From Podospora pseudoanserina (Eukaryota > Ascomycota > Sordariomycetes > Sordariales > Podosporaceae), in contig NC_085923.1 of NCBI RefSeq assembly GCF_035222485.1, positions 1,736,001-1,800,000 of the forward strand: 64,000 nt of DNA. Reading direction: 5' to 3'. Position numbers and translations under genes: made by a program. Of this stretch, positions 33,496 through 44,578 are shown piece after piece; position 1 is the stretch's first letter; each line of letters opens with the position of its first letter. The notes beneath the pieces were generated by a model. That model searched no databases. It was not told where the DNA came from and saw only the letters and a program-made list of their open reading frames with translations.

Positions 33496-34275
33496 TTAGG
33501 CCTGAGACTTCTTGGCCAAGGCAGCAGCAGCATTGGCATCGTGCTCGTCAATGTCAATAGCCTCCCAGGGGTAGCAGATCCACTCGTCGCCGACCGTCCT
33601 CGCGGCCCAGTAGCGGCCGTTGGTAACATCCTCGGGGAGGGTGCCGCGCTTTTGCTTGTCCTTGTTCTATTTTTCTGTCAGCCACCATTCAGTTTACCTT
33701 CTCAGTCAAAGGGAAACCTTACATGAAGCACAAAAATTCCAAACTCAGTCTTCTCATCCACACCAAGCTTGGCCCTCACCTCCTCGACATCCTTCTGGAG
33801 CTCCTTGACGGCGTACTCGAGCGTGGTCCTCGTGTCGTCCACCTCGTCCACGATCAAGATGCGCTTCCCGACCAGGTTCTTCATGGAGCCCAGCGCCGTG
33901 AGGTCGAGCCACTGGGTGCGCGTGACCTTGTGGCCGACCTGCTCGACAACCTGGTCAGCCGCGTTGGGGAGCTGCTCGTACAGGGACAGACCGATGGCCT
34001 GGATCGGGATGTTTGGGCTGCCGGGCTGCTTGAGGAAGGAGCGGAGGATGCGGGCGGGGACGTAGCCGCCTCCGCCGATAGCGATCATGAGGTCGGGCTT
34101 GAACTCGGAGAGGATGGGGATGGCGGACTCTTGGCAGAGTTTGTGTACCTTTTGGGGGAGGGCATGTTAGTGATGGTGTGGGGTAGTGTGGTGGACTGGG
34201 AACACAGGGTAGGTGGGCGGGTAAAAGAACGGGTAGACTAACATCGTTGTACGTGACGTAGAGCTTCTCGACCAT
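33496..34275 (-). CDS. Xanthine/hypoxanthine phosphoribosyltransferase (Xpt1/Hpt1-like)
   Basis: Exons are 34243-34275, 33723-34148 and 33496-33666, giving 209 residues. Introns are 94 nt (GTTAGT..AAAAG) and 56 nt (GTAAGG..AATAG). The protein opens VEKLYVTYNDVHKLCQ and has IAIGGGGYVPARILR at 34-48. The PRPP-binding signature ILIVDEVDDTRTT is at 108-120, FGIFVLH near 150 and WICYPWEAID near the end. This is the yeast Hpt1/Xpt1 family of type I phosphoribosyltransferases, which salvage hypoxanthine, guanine or xanthine to nucleotides in the cytosol. The sequence alone does not settle which base is preferred. All junctions restore conserved sequence. Confidence 0.92.
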
Positions 34276-35430
34276 CTTGACTGGTTTTCTTGGGTTTTTT
34301 GTGTCGGTGTTTGACCGTTGATGAGGATCCTCTTCGGATACTTGGAAGGCAATGGTGGGGGGATTTTATAAGTCGCGGTTTCAGGCGGGGTTATTTACGA
34401 CGCTGCGATGATACCCGATAAGCGAATGCTCTTCTCTCTTTCGGGACGTGGGAATTCACACGAGGGGGATAATATTCACAGTTTTCAAAAGAAGGGAGAG
34501 GGAGAAAGTAAGAAATTATCAGTCAGAAAGCATGCAAGAAAAAAAGTTTGGATCTGAAAATCAGTTGAACCCCACCCCACCAGGGAATGGGATTGTTCCA
34601 AAAAAAATTCTGGAACCCCGCAGTCATCCAAAACGGCTTTCCCCCCGTCCGCCATCCCGCGCGCTTTTTTTTCGTGGTTGCTTGAGCCCAGGCCAGGGGT
34701 CCCCAGATGACGATGTTCCAGAATGCGCTAACGGGAAGCGGCAGGTGGGTTTCAGCGGGACCTCTATATTTACGGCCTTCAGGTTATACTTTCACGGCCT
34801 TCTAACCTCATTAGGTTCAACGTTGCTGATTTTACCCGTTTCTCCCCACAATGCAAACCGCAGGTAAATTTGCGTGCAGCTTGTATGGCTGTAAGACAGT
34901 GCCAGTCGTGCCTATAAATCGATGCTAAGTTAGATTTTTGAAGGTTTTGAGTGAGGGTCTTGATATTACGGTGGTGAAGGTGTAGTGGTGAGGGGGTGGT
35001 GGTGGTGTTTGATGATGACAGTGGTGGTGGTTACAAACCCTACCCCTCTGTTTAACCCAGCGGCTCCCATTAATGAAATGGGTACATTTTCCTGCCTTTT
35101 TCTACATAATTTCTGGTCCTGGAGCATGCGTGCGTCGGCTGAAAATGAAAGGCAAAGTTCTGGAAGTCAAATCGCTATGTTCATCGATGCAAATTGCAGC
35201 AAAATCGGGTGTGTTTGGTATCGCGCTGCATTTCCCCAAGAGGTTAGAGGCCACAAAAATATAATCCGTAGACCGTCGATATAGAGCTCCAGCGTTTCAG
35301 CGGCAGCTGAGTGGGTAAGCGGAGTTCGCCGATGACCTCTGTTTCAGTCTTAACATATGATGGTGATGGTTACATCTTTCACTCTACCGTTTTCCGCGTC
35401 GGACAGAACAACCAACTCATCTCCCGACGA
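34276..35430. other. Gene-free region
   Basis: No gene is recognised. The left end is the promoter of the phosphoribosyltransferase gene. At 34975-35040 there is a GGTGGT-rich tract. Confidence 0.4.
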
Positions 35431-35738
35431 CTACTTTTCCACAAGAAAAAGTAGCATAAAACCCAGTTCGATAGCACCAGTCCAGTATCCTTTGACCAGA
35501 GTCTCAACGAACCAGAAAAGCACGGTTATGTCAATGAGAGAAGAACTCGAGATACGCCAAAGACGTTGTTCGAGATGAGTGGGAAGGAATGGTTCCATCC
35601 CGTAAAGTGTACTGATGCATACAGCAGCGTTGTAATGCATGAGTACGAGCTCTCCTTCCATGTCAGTCGAGAAAACTTGATGTCGCCAACATGGGTCAGT
35701 GGCAGAAGATCATAAGCGGATGAGAGGGCCATGACGAT
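35431..35738 (-). pseudogene. Relic of a fungal multi-pass membrane protein
   Basis: On the minus strand one frame reads SYSCITTLLYASVHFTGWN then HSFP. The next frame continues THLEQRLWRISSSSLID followed by two hydrophobic segments. Together this gives the pattern YGxxHxxAWNxxFPxxxExxLWR, seen in many fungal membrane proteins of unknown function. The frame change lies in a short C run near 35590. No start or upstream part is seen, so this is a fragment or a badly damaged gene. Confidence 0.4.
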
Positions 35739-35969
35739 GTGTAGATTTCAAAGCACATTTTGATCTGAAGTCATGTTTAAAGTCCAGAGGGGTTAGTAGA
35801 TAACAGTGCACTATTGCACGCCGTTTCTCTACAGCTAAATCTATCCCTCGAGTTGCCTTCCTACGCCTCACAACTTCTGAATATCATCCCGAGTGCCACT
35901 CTCCTTGGCCCCAACACGGCAACACCATCAAACAACTCACGACAGACTCAGTCGTAGCCCCCATTAACA

Positions 35970-36840
35970 ATGGCGGCTCCACCAACACCGGCAGCCACAA
36001 CCGACGCAACATCAAGACAATTTCTCACCAACGTAGAGGTACCAGACTGGTACACCGACTCCTTCATGTTCAGCGCCCACCGCCCCGTCACTCATTCCGT
36101 CAAGTTCAGTCATTTGCTTCACAATCTCTTCTCTGTACCACACTTTGCTCTGCCACTCGCGTTCTTACCACGATCTATGGTACGTGTAGACTACCTCGCC
36201 ATTCTTGTCCAGATTCTGGGGCCGTTTGTGTCGGGTATTTATCTGGGATATTATTGTGAGGCAAGGCTGCAGACGGTCTATTGGTCAATGGTATGAGTTC
36301 CTTCTTCACGCATCGGAGGGCTGAGGCTGATTACCCTGGCCCACAACAGATTGCCGGTTTATCGGTTGTCACAGGATTCATCGTGGTGAATCCGTATCTT
36401 CAGTCACCAAGATATCTGATTTTGAGAACCATGAGCTTCGTAGTGACTGGTTTCTCAGCCCTTGCTCCAATAACTCACGCTGCTGTCATCTTCCCATATC
36501 ACCAACTTGATAAGCAGGCTGGGTTGAGACACTACTACATCGAGGAAAGTATCGTCCTGATCGGCGTTGTGTTCTGCATCGTAGGTTGCCCCTGTGTAAC
36601 GGGCGAGCCGACGAGTTACTCACCATCACGTGTTTCTAGACCCGTTTCCCGGAAAGATGGAAGCCCGGAGTATTTGATTTCTATGGGGCATCGCATCAGA
36701 TATTCCATATTTTGATTGTCCTCTCCGCTGCGGCGGTGCATTTATATGGAATTAGGAGCGCGTTTAGATGGAATTGTGAGTACCTCCAGATGCCCAGCAG
36801 AAACTTCACTGTAGCGAAGAAGGTAACACTAAGTAGTTAA
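35970..36840 (+). pseudogene. PAQR/hemolysin III family receptor gene (Izh/adiponectin-receptor type), apparently damaged
   Basis: A model with exons 35970-36290, 36350-36580 and 36640-36840 gives 250 residues; both introns are 59 nt with clean GT-AG ends. Residues 20-40 (PDWYTDSFMFSAHRPVTHS), the helix DYLAILVQILGPFVSGIYLG and the closing [18 protein letters not shown] and HLYG blocks are classic PAQR. But the first membrane helices are missing (some 50-80 residues), and between them the conserved SSLYHTLLCHSRSYHDLW is encoded one frame off. It rejoins the main frame only if one G is added at TGG/TACGTG near 36178-36184. So the gene carries an internal deletion and a frameshift, or the assembly is wrong here. 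Confidence 0.65.
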
Positions 36841-36895
36841 GGTACTTATAATCCCAGCATTTCTCAAACACCATCCAAGCATTGATGGACACTAG

Positions 36896-37033
36896 ATGGA
36901 CATGATACCAGCATTAAATGTCGCAATCCCAGCCTTGAATGTCAGAGTTCCAGCACTGAATGTCACAATCCTAGCATTGAATGTTACAATCCAAGCATTT
37001 GGCAATTTTAATCCTAGCATCAACGTTATATAA
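36896..37033 (+). repeat. 21-bp tandem repeat coding a heptapeptide repeat
   Basis: About four good and two decayed 21-bp units lie at 36905-37020. They form a 45-codon open frame from the ATG at 36896. Each unit encodes a variant of I-P-A-L-N-V-x. Differences between units fall largely on third or synonymous positions: Leu is TTA, TTG, CTG, TTG, and Ile is ATA or ATC. Whether it is translated is unknown. Confidence 0.6.
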
Positions 37034-37832
37034 CATATCTAGCAGCTATCTTTTTAGGCCCTAATGATAGTAAACATTACCCCTTGACTATCACCTTATA
37101 GCGCATTGCTACTATCTTCCAAAGCACCGAGGATATCAAATATGCCTCTCGGTCTTCCTAGTAGGTATCCTGCTATCCATAAAGGGTTAACATCATGAGC
37201 ACAACTCTCTACCGCTTCCAGAGGTATCCTTATTTTCTGCCAAGTCCTTGAAATAATAAGCATACCTCTCGATCCTTTAGAACAATATCTCCCGCAGTTT
37301 TGCAGGCATCGAAGAATAACGAACACTCCTCTTGACAATGTTGAAAATGCCTCTGCAATCTTCACATGCTGTCGGAGAAAATGAACACGCCCCTGACTGA
37401 CTGGACAGACAGGCATTCTGCTATGGTAAAAGGCCTTTTCACCTAGTGACATGTCACATTGGGATATGCTTCTGCTCAAGTTTCATATACTATGTTGGTT
37501 GCGTTATCAGGATTAGTCGGCACCTCTCTTATGATTTTTGGTAAGTTATCAGGAAGCATTCATAGCTCCACAGCTGAGGCTGCTCCAACATGCATCTTTA
37601 GAAAGTAATGCATATGGTAAACGCATGAAACCTTTAAATGCGAACGTATCTCACCATGTAGATGTACCGTCGTACCCCCACCTCTGTTACCTCACCCTCC
37701 GTTACCCCACCTACCTTGACCAAGCTCCCCTCCACTCTCCAACTTTACACATCTCACAAACAATCTCTCTTCAACATTATCCTCAACACCCCCTTTGTAT
37801 TCCTCCGCATCACAGTCTTTTCTCATTTCACC
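37034..37832. other. Gene-free region upstream of the FAD oxidoreductase
   Basis: No gene is recognised. A minus-strand frame of 127 codons (37096-37479) contains loosely repeated RGxxxI motifs but no family match. The last 200 bp are a C/T-rich leader. Confidence 0.4.
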
Positions 37833-39290
37833 ATGGACGAAAGAGCCTCCCTCCCCGTCTCCCTCCCAGTCCCCAACCCAACCACCTCCTACTGGCACAC
37901 ACTAACCCCACCTCCCCTCACCCTATCACCCACCCACCGCTCAACCCCAGATCTCCCGTCTCGATGCGACACAGTAATCATCGGCTCAGGCATCTCAGGC
38001 GCAGCAATAGCTTACAACCTTCTCCAATCCCATAATACAACAACAACAACAACAACAACAACCTCCCCACCAAATATCCTCCTCCTCGAAGCCCGCACCC
38101 TCTGCTCCGGCGCCACAGGCCGAAACGGAGGACACACCAAAGCAGCCTCCTACCGCACCTTCCTCTCCCACATCTCCTCCCTCGGTCTAGACCAAGCGAT
38201 CAAAATCGCGAGGCTAGAGCACAACAACATCAAGGCAGTGCATTCATTCGCCAAGACCAACAATATCCAATGTGATCTATTTGAAGGGGATACAACAGAC
38301 GTCATCTACGACGCGGCGCAATGGGACGAGGCAAAAGAAGCGGTGCACAAAATGAGGGAGGTTTTCCCCGGGGATGATCCAGTGGGACGGTATATTTTGC
38401 TAGGGAAGGAGGAGCTGGAAAGGGACTACTTTGTTCATGATTATGATTATGAGGGGAAAAGAGAGGAGGTGAGAGGGGGGGTGAGGTATGCGGCCGGGGG
38501 GTTGTCGGCGTATAAGTTTGTTATGGGGCTGTTGAGGTCAATAGAGGGAAAGGGGTTGAATGTTCAGGCCGAGACGGGGGTTAGCGAGGTAAAGAGGGAT
38601 GGGGAAGGGGGCGGATGGGTGGTGAAGACGGGGAGGGGGGAGGTGAGGGCGGGGAGGGTGGTGATGGCTACGAATGGGTATGCTGCGGGGGTGATGCCGG
38701 AGGTGTTTCAGGGGGTGGTTGTGCCGTTGAGGGGGCAGATCACGGCGCACAGACCTGGGAGTAAGATGGCGAAGAAGGGGTGTTTGGACACGACGTATAG
38801 TTTTATTTATGAGGGGGGGTATGAGTACATGATTACGAGGCCGGAGGGGAGTGAGCTGGAAGGGGATGTCATCATGGGAGGGGGGCTGGTGAGGGGGGAG
38901 GCGGAGGAGGGGTTGAGGGAGTTTGGGGTGAGTGATGATTCGGGGTTGAATCAGGGGATAAGTGAGTATTTGAGAGAGACGACAGCGAGGTATTTTGGGA
39001 GGGATTGGGGGGATGATGATGCTGAGGGTCGGATAAGACAGGAGTGGACTGGGATTATGGGGTTCAGCCCGGATGGGTTTCCGTTTGTAGGGGAGGTTCC
39101 GAACCAGAAAGGGCTATGGGTGAGCACCAGCTTTCAGGGACATGGGATGGTGCTGTGCTGGATGTGTGCGGATGCTTTGGTGAAGATGATGAGAGGGACG
39201 GAGGAGGAGGAGCTGAAAAAGTGGTTTCCGGACATCTTTAGGATTACGGAGGAAAGGCTGAAGAAGAGGTTCAAGGGGAGGCTGAGTTGA
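37833..39290 (+). CDS. FAD-dependent oxidoreductase, DAO family
   Basis: This is a single exon of 485 residues from the ATG at 37833. The frame is open 57 codons further up, but MDERASLPV matches the usual start. The FAD-binding Rossmann motif CDTVIIGSGISGAAIAYNLL lies at 45-64, and GATGRNGGHTKAAS near 90-105 is the typical second FAD contact of this fungal family. VVMATNGYAAGVMPE, VPLRGQITAHRP and GFSPDGFPFVG complete the fold. A (CAA)n microsatellite at 38038-38063 adds nine Thr residues in a loop after the first helix. The enzyme probably oxidises an amine or amino-acid-like substrate; the substrate is unknown. Codon use shifts to G/T-rich in the 3' half. Confidence 0.87.
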   Translation: MDERASLPVSLPVPNPTTSYWHTLTPPPLTLSPTHRSTPDLPSRCDTVIIGSGISGAAIAYNLLQSHNTTTTTTTTTSPPNILLLEARTLCSGATGRNGGHTKAASYRTFLSHISSLGLDQAIKIARLEHNNIKAVHSFAKTNNIQCDLFEGDTTDVIYDAAQWDEAKEAVHKMREVFPGDDPVGRYILLGKEELERDYFVHDYDYEGKREEVRGGVRYAAGGLSAYKFVMGLLRSIEGKGLNVQAETGVSEVKRDGEGGGWVVKTGRGEVRAGRVVMATNGYAAGVMPEVFQGVVVPLRGQITAHRPGSKMAKKGCLDTTYSFIYEGGYEYMITRPEGSELEGDVIMGGGLVRGEAEEGLREFGVSDDSGLNQGISEYLRETTARYFGRDWGDDDAEGRIRQEWTGIMGFSPDGFPFVGEVPNQKGLWVSTSFQGHGMVLCWMCADALVKMMRGTEEEELKKWFPDIFRITEERLKKRFKGRLS

Positions 39291-40262
39291 GTGATCATAG
39301 ATGGCCACTTCACTTCAGGCAGATACATCATGGTGTGAATTGGAATCGGCATCTGTGAAGAGGGTCTAATTATGTATCGTCCGAGATTGGAGCGCTTGGG
39401 TTGCACGAGATCTATGCTTTGTCCATGGAGATAACGCGGAAATATGAGATTGGCGATGATCATTGCCTGCCCCCATTGGGCCAACCCCACTCGATCTTGG
39501 CTGCCCCATCGAGCATTTTCCCTCACATCGAGTTTGCTGTTGACTGCTGCGGGATAGAAATAAATCGCTAGTTTTCCCCGTTTCCCGCCGTTCTGTCCTC
39601 GACTGTCCTCGATGATGATATGCACCGCTCCAGGTGCCCGGGTCCGGCACACACAGGGATGATGCGCCGGGATTCCCGCAGCCGGGAGCCGAGCATGTGG
39701 ACTTGGGTCCATCTCGGGCTGGTCTGCCCCACTCTCTTCAAGCGGCACTACCCTTGCCAAGACAAGAAGCACTTAACCAAACTGCTGGGACAGAGGGGGA
39801 AACTCACCGCCATCCGTTGCCATCTGACCTTTTGACCTGCTGCCTGCTTTGTCAAGGGTACAGGGCAGGCAATGGTCCATCTTCACCGGGACATCACCTC
39901 CGACTGACCTCACCATTCATTTCCGAAAAAGTGCATAGCCTGGGCTGCTATTAAATGCCATGCCAAGGACCCCCTGGTGGCCAATATGTACCGCTCCACT
40001 CCCGCTTTGGGACCAGCTCACACCCTGACCCCATCGCGGCTGCAACATTGCACCAGAGGTCTGGTAAAAGAAAGAGGAACCGCCCCCCCCTACCCCTACC
40101 CCGGCCATCTGATTTTCTAGGTTTTTTTTTCCAGCTTACCACTCTCTCGGGTCCGTCCCTTACCGAGTATTTCGATCTAGCCTATCCCCTGACTTCATCC
40201 CCCTCTCTCACACTCGCGAGTTGGCTTCCCCCACCACACACGCATCATCTGTCACCACCACC
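39291..40262. other. Intergenic region, promoter of the LaeA-like gene
   Basis: No gene is seen. The last 150 bp are pyrimidine-rich, as expected of a 5' leader. Confidence 0.45.
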
Positions 40263-42123
40263 ATGACGAGTGCCATACCCAAACCCGACGTCGCCATGTC
40301 ACCAACAACGCCAAAGACAAAAACAAAACCATTATCACCAGGACAGCCAAACCGAAGCCCCCCTCCCTTCAGGCCCTCCACATCATCAAAAATGACAATC
40401 GAAACACTCCTCTCGCAAGATGAAGACGAGCTGCTGGCCGCGGTATGCACCGACTCAACAACAGGATTCTCGCTACTAGCAGCAGCGACATTGGAAAAAG
40501 GAAAAGCGAGGGCGGCGACGACGACGACGACGACAACATCAAACGACTCAGCCCCATCATCCCAAATCAGCCCACGAGGCAGCCTCAATGAAAGCCCGAC
40601 TGGCTCGGCCGCCAACCTGGCGATAGAGGATATCGACAGCGTCAATTCGGATAGCTACCCGGCTTCGATGACGAGCTCGATCAAGGCTCATGTGTATGAG
40701 GGGGGGTTGAGATATCACGCGTACAAGAGCGGGAAGTACGCTTTTCCGAATGATGAGATTGAGCAGAACCGGGATGATATGAAGCACTCGATGAGTTTGT
40801 TGTTGATGCAGGGCGAGTTTTTTTATGCGCCGGTTAAGGAGAGGTTGGAGGAGGGGGCCGAGGTGTTGGATCTGGGTGAGTTTTTTTCGTTTCGGGAATC
40901 AATTCATGTACGGCATGACCTCGGTCGAAGTGGCAAAGGCAGGCAGACTGGAGGGATGCAAAGGGGAGAGTTATGCTCCAGGAAGTCAGCGGTTGCTTCA
41001 ACAAGGAAGCAAAATCAGACAATTCGTGGCCAGCCGGCTCCAGATTCATGTCGTCCATTCATGATGCCCGCTGTGGGCAGTCAAGCAACCAATCTTTCCT
41101 GTCCGTCGTTGCGACCAGTCATGTTTCACGAAAAAGAAAAAAAAAGAAAATGTCGAAGCTGACCAAGCTGTGTGTTACGGCAGGTACCGGAACGGGCATA
41201 TGGGCAATAGAAGGTAAGTGGCTCAGAAAGTTTCCTTTGATTCATTGGTGCGGAGACTTGCAGGAACGGTAGTCGTCGATGAGTGCACACTGCAGAAGCA
41301 TACTCACATGACAAGGGCAACCGCATAAATCACTTCAGAAAACACTGCTGACAACTGACTTTCGCTAGTCGGCGACAAATACCCAAACACCACAGTCACC
41401 GGCATCGACCTCTCCCCCATCCAGCCAAACTACGTCCCCGAGAACGTCCACTTCTTCGTCGACGACTTTGACGAAGAATGGGTCGACCCGGACGACAAGT
41501 ACGACTTTATCCACATCCGAAATGTGATGCACTCCGTGACGGATACAAAAGCGCTGCTTTCGCGGGTGATGCGGTAAGCTTGGATCACCCCCTCCCACCT
41601 TCCACCATCTATCTGCATCTAACCCACCCCTGCTAGCCACCTCAAACCAGGAGGCTATATCGAAATCCAAGACCTAGACATCACCCCCCTCTCCGACGAC
41701 GACACCCTCACCCCCACGACCCCCTACGCCCTACGGGATTTTCTAAAATACATGGCCGCCGGGCTCGCAGCCCTGGGCTCGCACATGCACGCCGTCCACA
41801 AACTACCCGATGAGCTCGAAGCGGCTGGCTTCGAAGACATCAAGAAATCCAAACACAAAGCGCCCATAGGGATGTGGCCCAAGGACAAGAGGTTACGACT
41901 TTGCGGGTTGTTTTTGAGGACGGCGATGATGGACGGGCTGAGGGGTGTGAGCCAGAGGCCGATGGCGGCGTTGGGGTGGACGCCGCTGCAAATTGAGATG
42001 GTGTTGGTCAATGTGAGGAAGGCGTTGATGGATCCAAAGGTGCATGCGTATTTTACTTTTCATGTCATCTATGCTAGGAAACCGCTGCAGGCAGGAGGGG
42101 GTCCTGGGTCTGATGAACCATGA
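40263..42123 (+). CDS. LaeA-like SAM-dependent methyltransferase
   Basis: Exons are 40263-40875, 41184-41213, 41369-41573 and 41637-42123, giving 444 residues. Intron lengths are 308, 155 and 63 nt. The 30-nt second exon carries the SAM-binding core: the first junction creates EVLDLGTGTGIWAIE, motif I, at about 200-214. Later motifs are TVTGIDLSPIQPNYVPENVH, FIHIRNVMHS and LKPGGYIEIQD. Residues 1-130 are Ser/Thr/Pro-rich with a Thr run. HAYKSGKYAFPNDEIEQNR just before the fold is typical of LaeA/TAM-type methyltransferases of filamentous fungi. LaeA itself is a global regulator of secondary metabolism, but this large family has many members and the role here is open. Confidence 0.88.
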
Positions 42124-42283
42124 CGACGTGAGGGGCCTATCCATCTGGAAATGAAATACGGCAAGCGCCACCGGAACTGTGTAAATAGGTGATGAAATCA
42201 AAGTATATTATCCATCATGCTGATTACATTACACACACCAACACTCTCTGCCCAACCGAACACGGAGACAGTGAACTGAAGCC

Positions 42284-43213
42284 TCAGTATCTACGAATCG
42301 CCGACTCGCCCCAGGAAACAGGAAGGTGTTCACTCTTATAAGAACTAGAGCACGGTCCTGCCTCATCCGCTTGGGCTGGGACTCCTACCAGCGGGAACTC
42401 GTCCACCATCGACCTTCCCATCTCGCACTCTGCGCAAAGGCGGTATGCTGATGGTTGCCGTACAAAGACATGCCGAATGTACTGGCCACATTCACAGCAG
42501 TGTTCACTCATGGCCAGTGGTGTTGTTGCTTCTCCAGATTCTGCTGTGTTTGATAATGCGGGCGTGGGTGTGGGGAAGAAAGCTGCTTCCCAGTCTGATG
42601 ATGATGCAGGGGTTCGCACCCCATTTGAATACGATGAGGCAGGTGTTGGCAACCCTGCGGAAGATGGGGGCGAGGAGGCAGCATCGGTTCGGGGCATGGT
42701 ATTGGTTTGGGAGGTGACATTACTAAGTTGGGAGCTGTCGTTGGCTTCGGAGGTGCTATCACCACCACACATGGGGGCATTCATGCCGTTGCTTGTCCCG
42801 CTTCGAAGACCAAAGGTTTTGGCTATGACTTCCACCGCGGATTTCGACACAACCACAATGTCGCCATCGTCGGGCGGAATGCAGATGGATAACTCTGGGG
42901 ATGGCAAGGCATTGGTGAAGAAAGACTCGTGTGGTGATGATGACGAACTGCTTTTCCCCAGGTCATCTCGCAAATCTGCAAGCCGCTTTTCTAGGCAGTT
43001 GATGTACTGCTGGTTTTGGCGATTCTGGGCTTTGAGAGCGTCGATGGTTGTTTTGTTGGAATTGACTTGCGCTTCAAGAATGCGGATGCGGTTCAACGCC
43101 GTTGTGAGGGGGGCGCAAGAGAAGGGGCTTGAGGAGGGGAATGTTTGGGGGACTGGTGGGTATGGCGGTGGTGATCGTACCGCTGGTGTAGATTTGCGGT
43201 TGGAAGTTGCCAT
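42284..43213 (-). CDS. Unrecognised protein: coiled coil, short conserved motif and CxxC pair (trio member 1)
   Basis: This is a single exon of 309 residues from the ATG at 43211-43213. It has a Pro-rich N-terminus and then a leucine-heptad coiled coil at about 38-86 (LNRIRILEAQV ... CLEKRLADLRDDL). A Ser linker is followed by the motif ICIPPDDGDIVVVSK with VEVIAKTFGL at 109-137. A Ser/Thr/Pro-rich stretch leads to a putative zinc ribbon: Cys239/Cys242 (CCEC) and Cys260/Cys263 (CAEC). The 109-137 motif recurs at the C-terminus of the gene at 45625-46458. I do not recognise the family. The layout suggests a dimeric regulatory or DNA-associated protein, but that is a guess. Confidence 0.7.
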   Translation of the reverse strand: MATSNRKSTPAVRSPPPYPPVPQTFPSSSPFSCAPLTTALNRIRILEAQVNSNKTTIDALKAQNRQNQQYINCLEKRLADLRDDLGKSSSSSSPHESFFTNALPSPELSICIPPDDGDIVVVSKSAVEVIAKTFGLRSGTSNGMNAPMCGGDSTSEANDSSQLSNVTSQTNTMPRTDAASSPPSSAGLPTPASSYSNGVRTPASSSDWEAAFFPTPTPALSNTAESGEATTPLAMSEHCCECGQYIRHVFVRQPSAYRLCAECEMGRSMVDEFPLVGVPAQADEAGPCSSSYKSEHLPVSWGESAIRRY

Positions 43214-44578
43214 GACGCCTGGCGCCAATGGTAGCTTGATGAGAGTGGGTTTGGGAAAGATTTCCTGAATGGAGCGTCAGTTTTGAGTGAAAGATCAGTG
43301 CCTGCATTTTTGTCTTGGATAGGTATAGCATATGGTCAGAGAGAGTACGTCATAGTGATTGATCTAGATCGGTATGCTTGAAACTTTGCATACAGCGTTT
43401 GTTGCTTGATTAAGGGAACGTGCATAGGTAGGTAGGTACCTTACTCTTTTCACATGCATGTTTCAAGTCCATGATCACCAACTACTGGCTGGCTCTTGGG
43501 ATTGTTTCTTTGACATCATTTCACTGTGACATCAAACACTCAATGGTATTTAAAAATGCAAAAATGACACACAACATCCACCATTCAGCAACGAATAATA
43601 GTCATCCAGCCGGAGGTCACAGCATAACATTCGCACCAGAGCTCACAACACGGCAACCAAACGATCATTATAGGCCAGCGTCAACCTCATTATCCCATTG
43701 CATCTCAAAGACGATGTAACTGACCCGGAACCACCCATCCACATCATCTCCCAAGCCCTGATGTCGCCTTTTCGGAAGATCCAGGAGGGCTCGGTATTTG
43801 TGATTTCAGGGATGGAGTTAATGGGAATGAGATGGAAGTACTCCCTCCTCTTGCTCCTCCCAGTCATAGCCGATCGCAACCCGGGTGCGGAGTTTTTATA
43901 TCTTCGTGGTCCACCGATTTTCGAGAGGGCGCAGAAGGTCCCAAAAAGAGGCTGGAGATAAGGCGGATGGTATTCATGCTGGGTCGGTTGGATGAAAGGT
44001 GAGGTGTGAAGAATTCTGTCGAGGTTTGGAGTTTGGATTGGAATGCAGGCTGTCGGGGAGACTGTGCAGACGCTCCAATGCACTGAGGAAGATTGGGGGT
44101 AAGGTTTCGTATAGGCAGGGCAAATCGAGAGAAGGTGTCGTTGGAGCAGGAACTCGATGAAAGCGAGGGAATGGCAGAACAAGATGACACTAGTAGTAGA
44201 TTCCCGATGGAATATTCGGCCTTTGGAAGATATGCCTGAAGTGAACGGTGGATGTGGAATCTAAGCCGGGAAGAAGGCAATTAGGGGAGAGCTTAGACAT
44301 GTGGTGGAGAAATACCAGTTACTTACACAAGGTGTGAAGATAGTCAAAGAAAAGATTAAGGCAATGAAGGAATGTAAATAGCAAAATAGCGTCGAGAAAC
44401 TGCAGTTGCGGGCATCCATGAGGTACGGAAATCAAAGCATGTAGTTGGGTAGGTGTCAAAGAGTTCCCATTAGCTCTTGTGAAATTATCAACAAAGGTCA
44501 GACGCCTTTCTGAAGGAACACAACCATAAAGAACCACCGTATATCCGCCTGTGGAAGATTATCTCCGCGCTCTACCAA
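43214..44578. other. Gene-free region between trio members 1 and 2
   Basis: No convincing gene is seen. Minus-strand frames of 138 and 179 codons (43864-44280, 43643-44182) overlap each other and show neither the trio motif nor a coiled coil. Confidence 0.4.

Noticed and set aside
34448-34867. 139-codon plus-strand frame upstream of the phosphoribosyltransferase
   Set aside because: No family features; it lies in the promoter region and has mixed composition.
37096-37479. 127-codon minus-strand frame with loosely repeated RGxxxI
   Set aside because: The DNA behind the repeats is too diverged and the frame has no start context; it could be chance.
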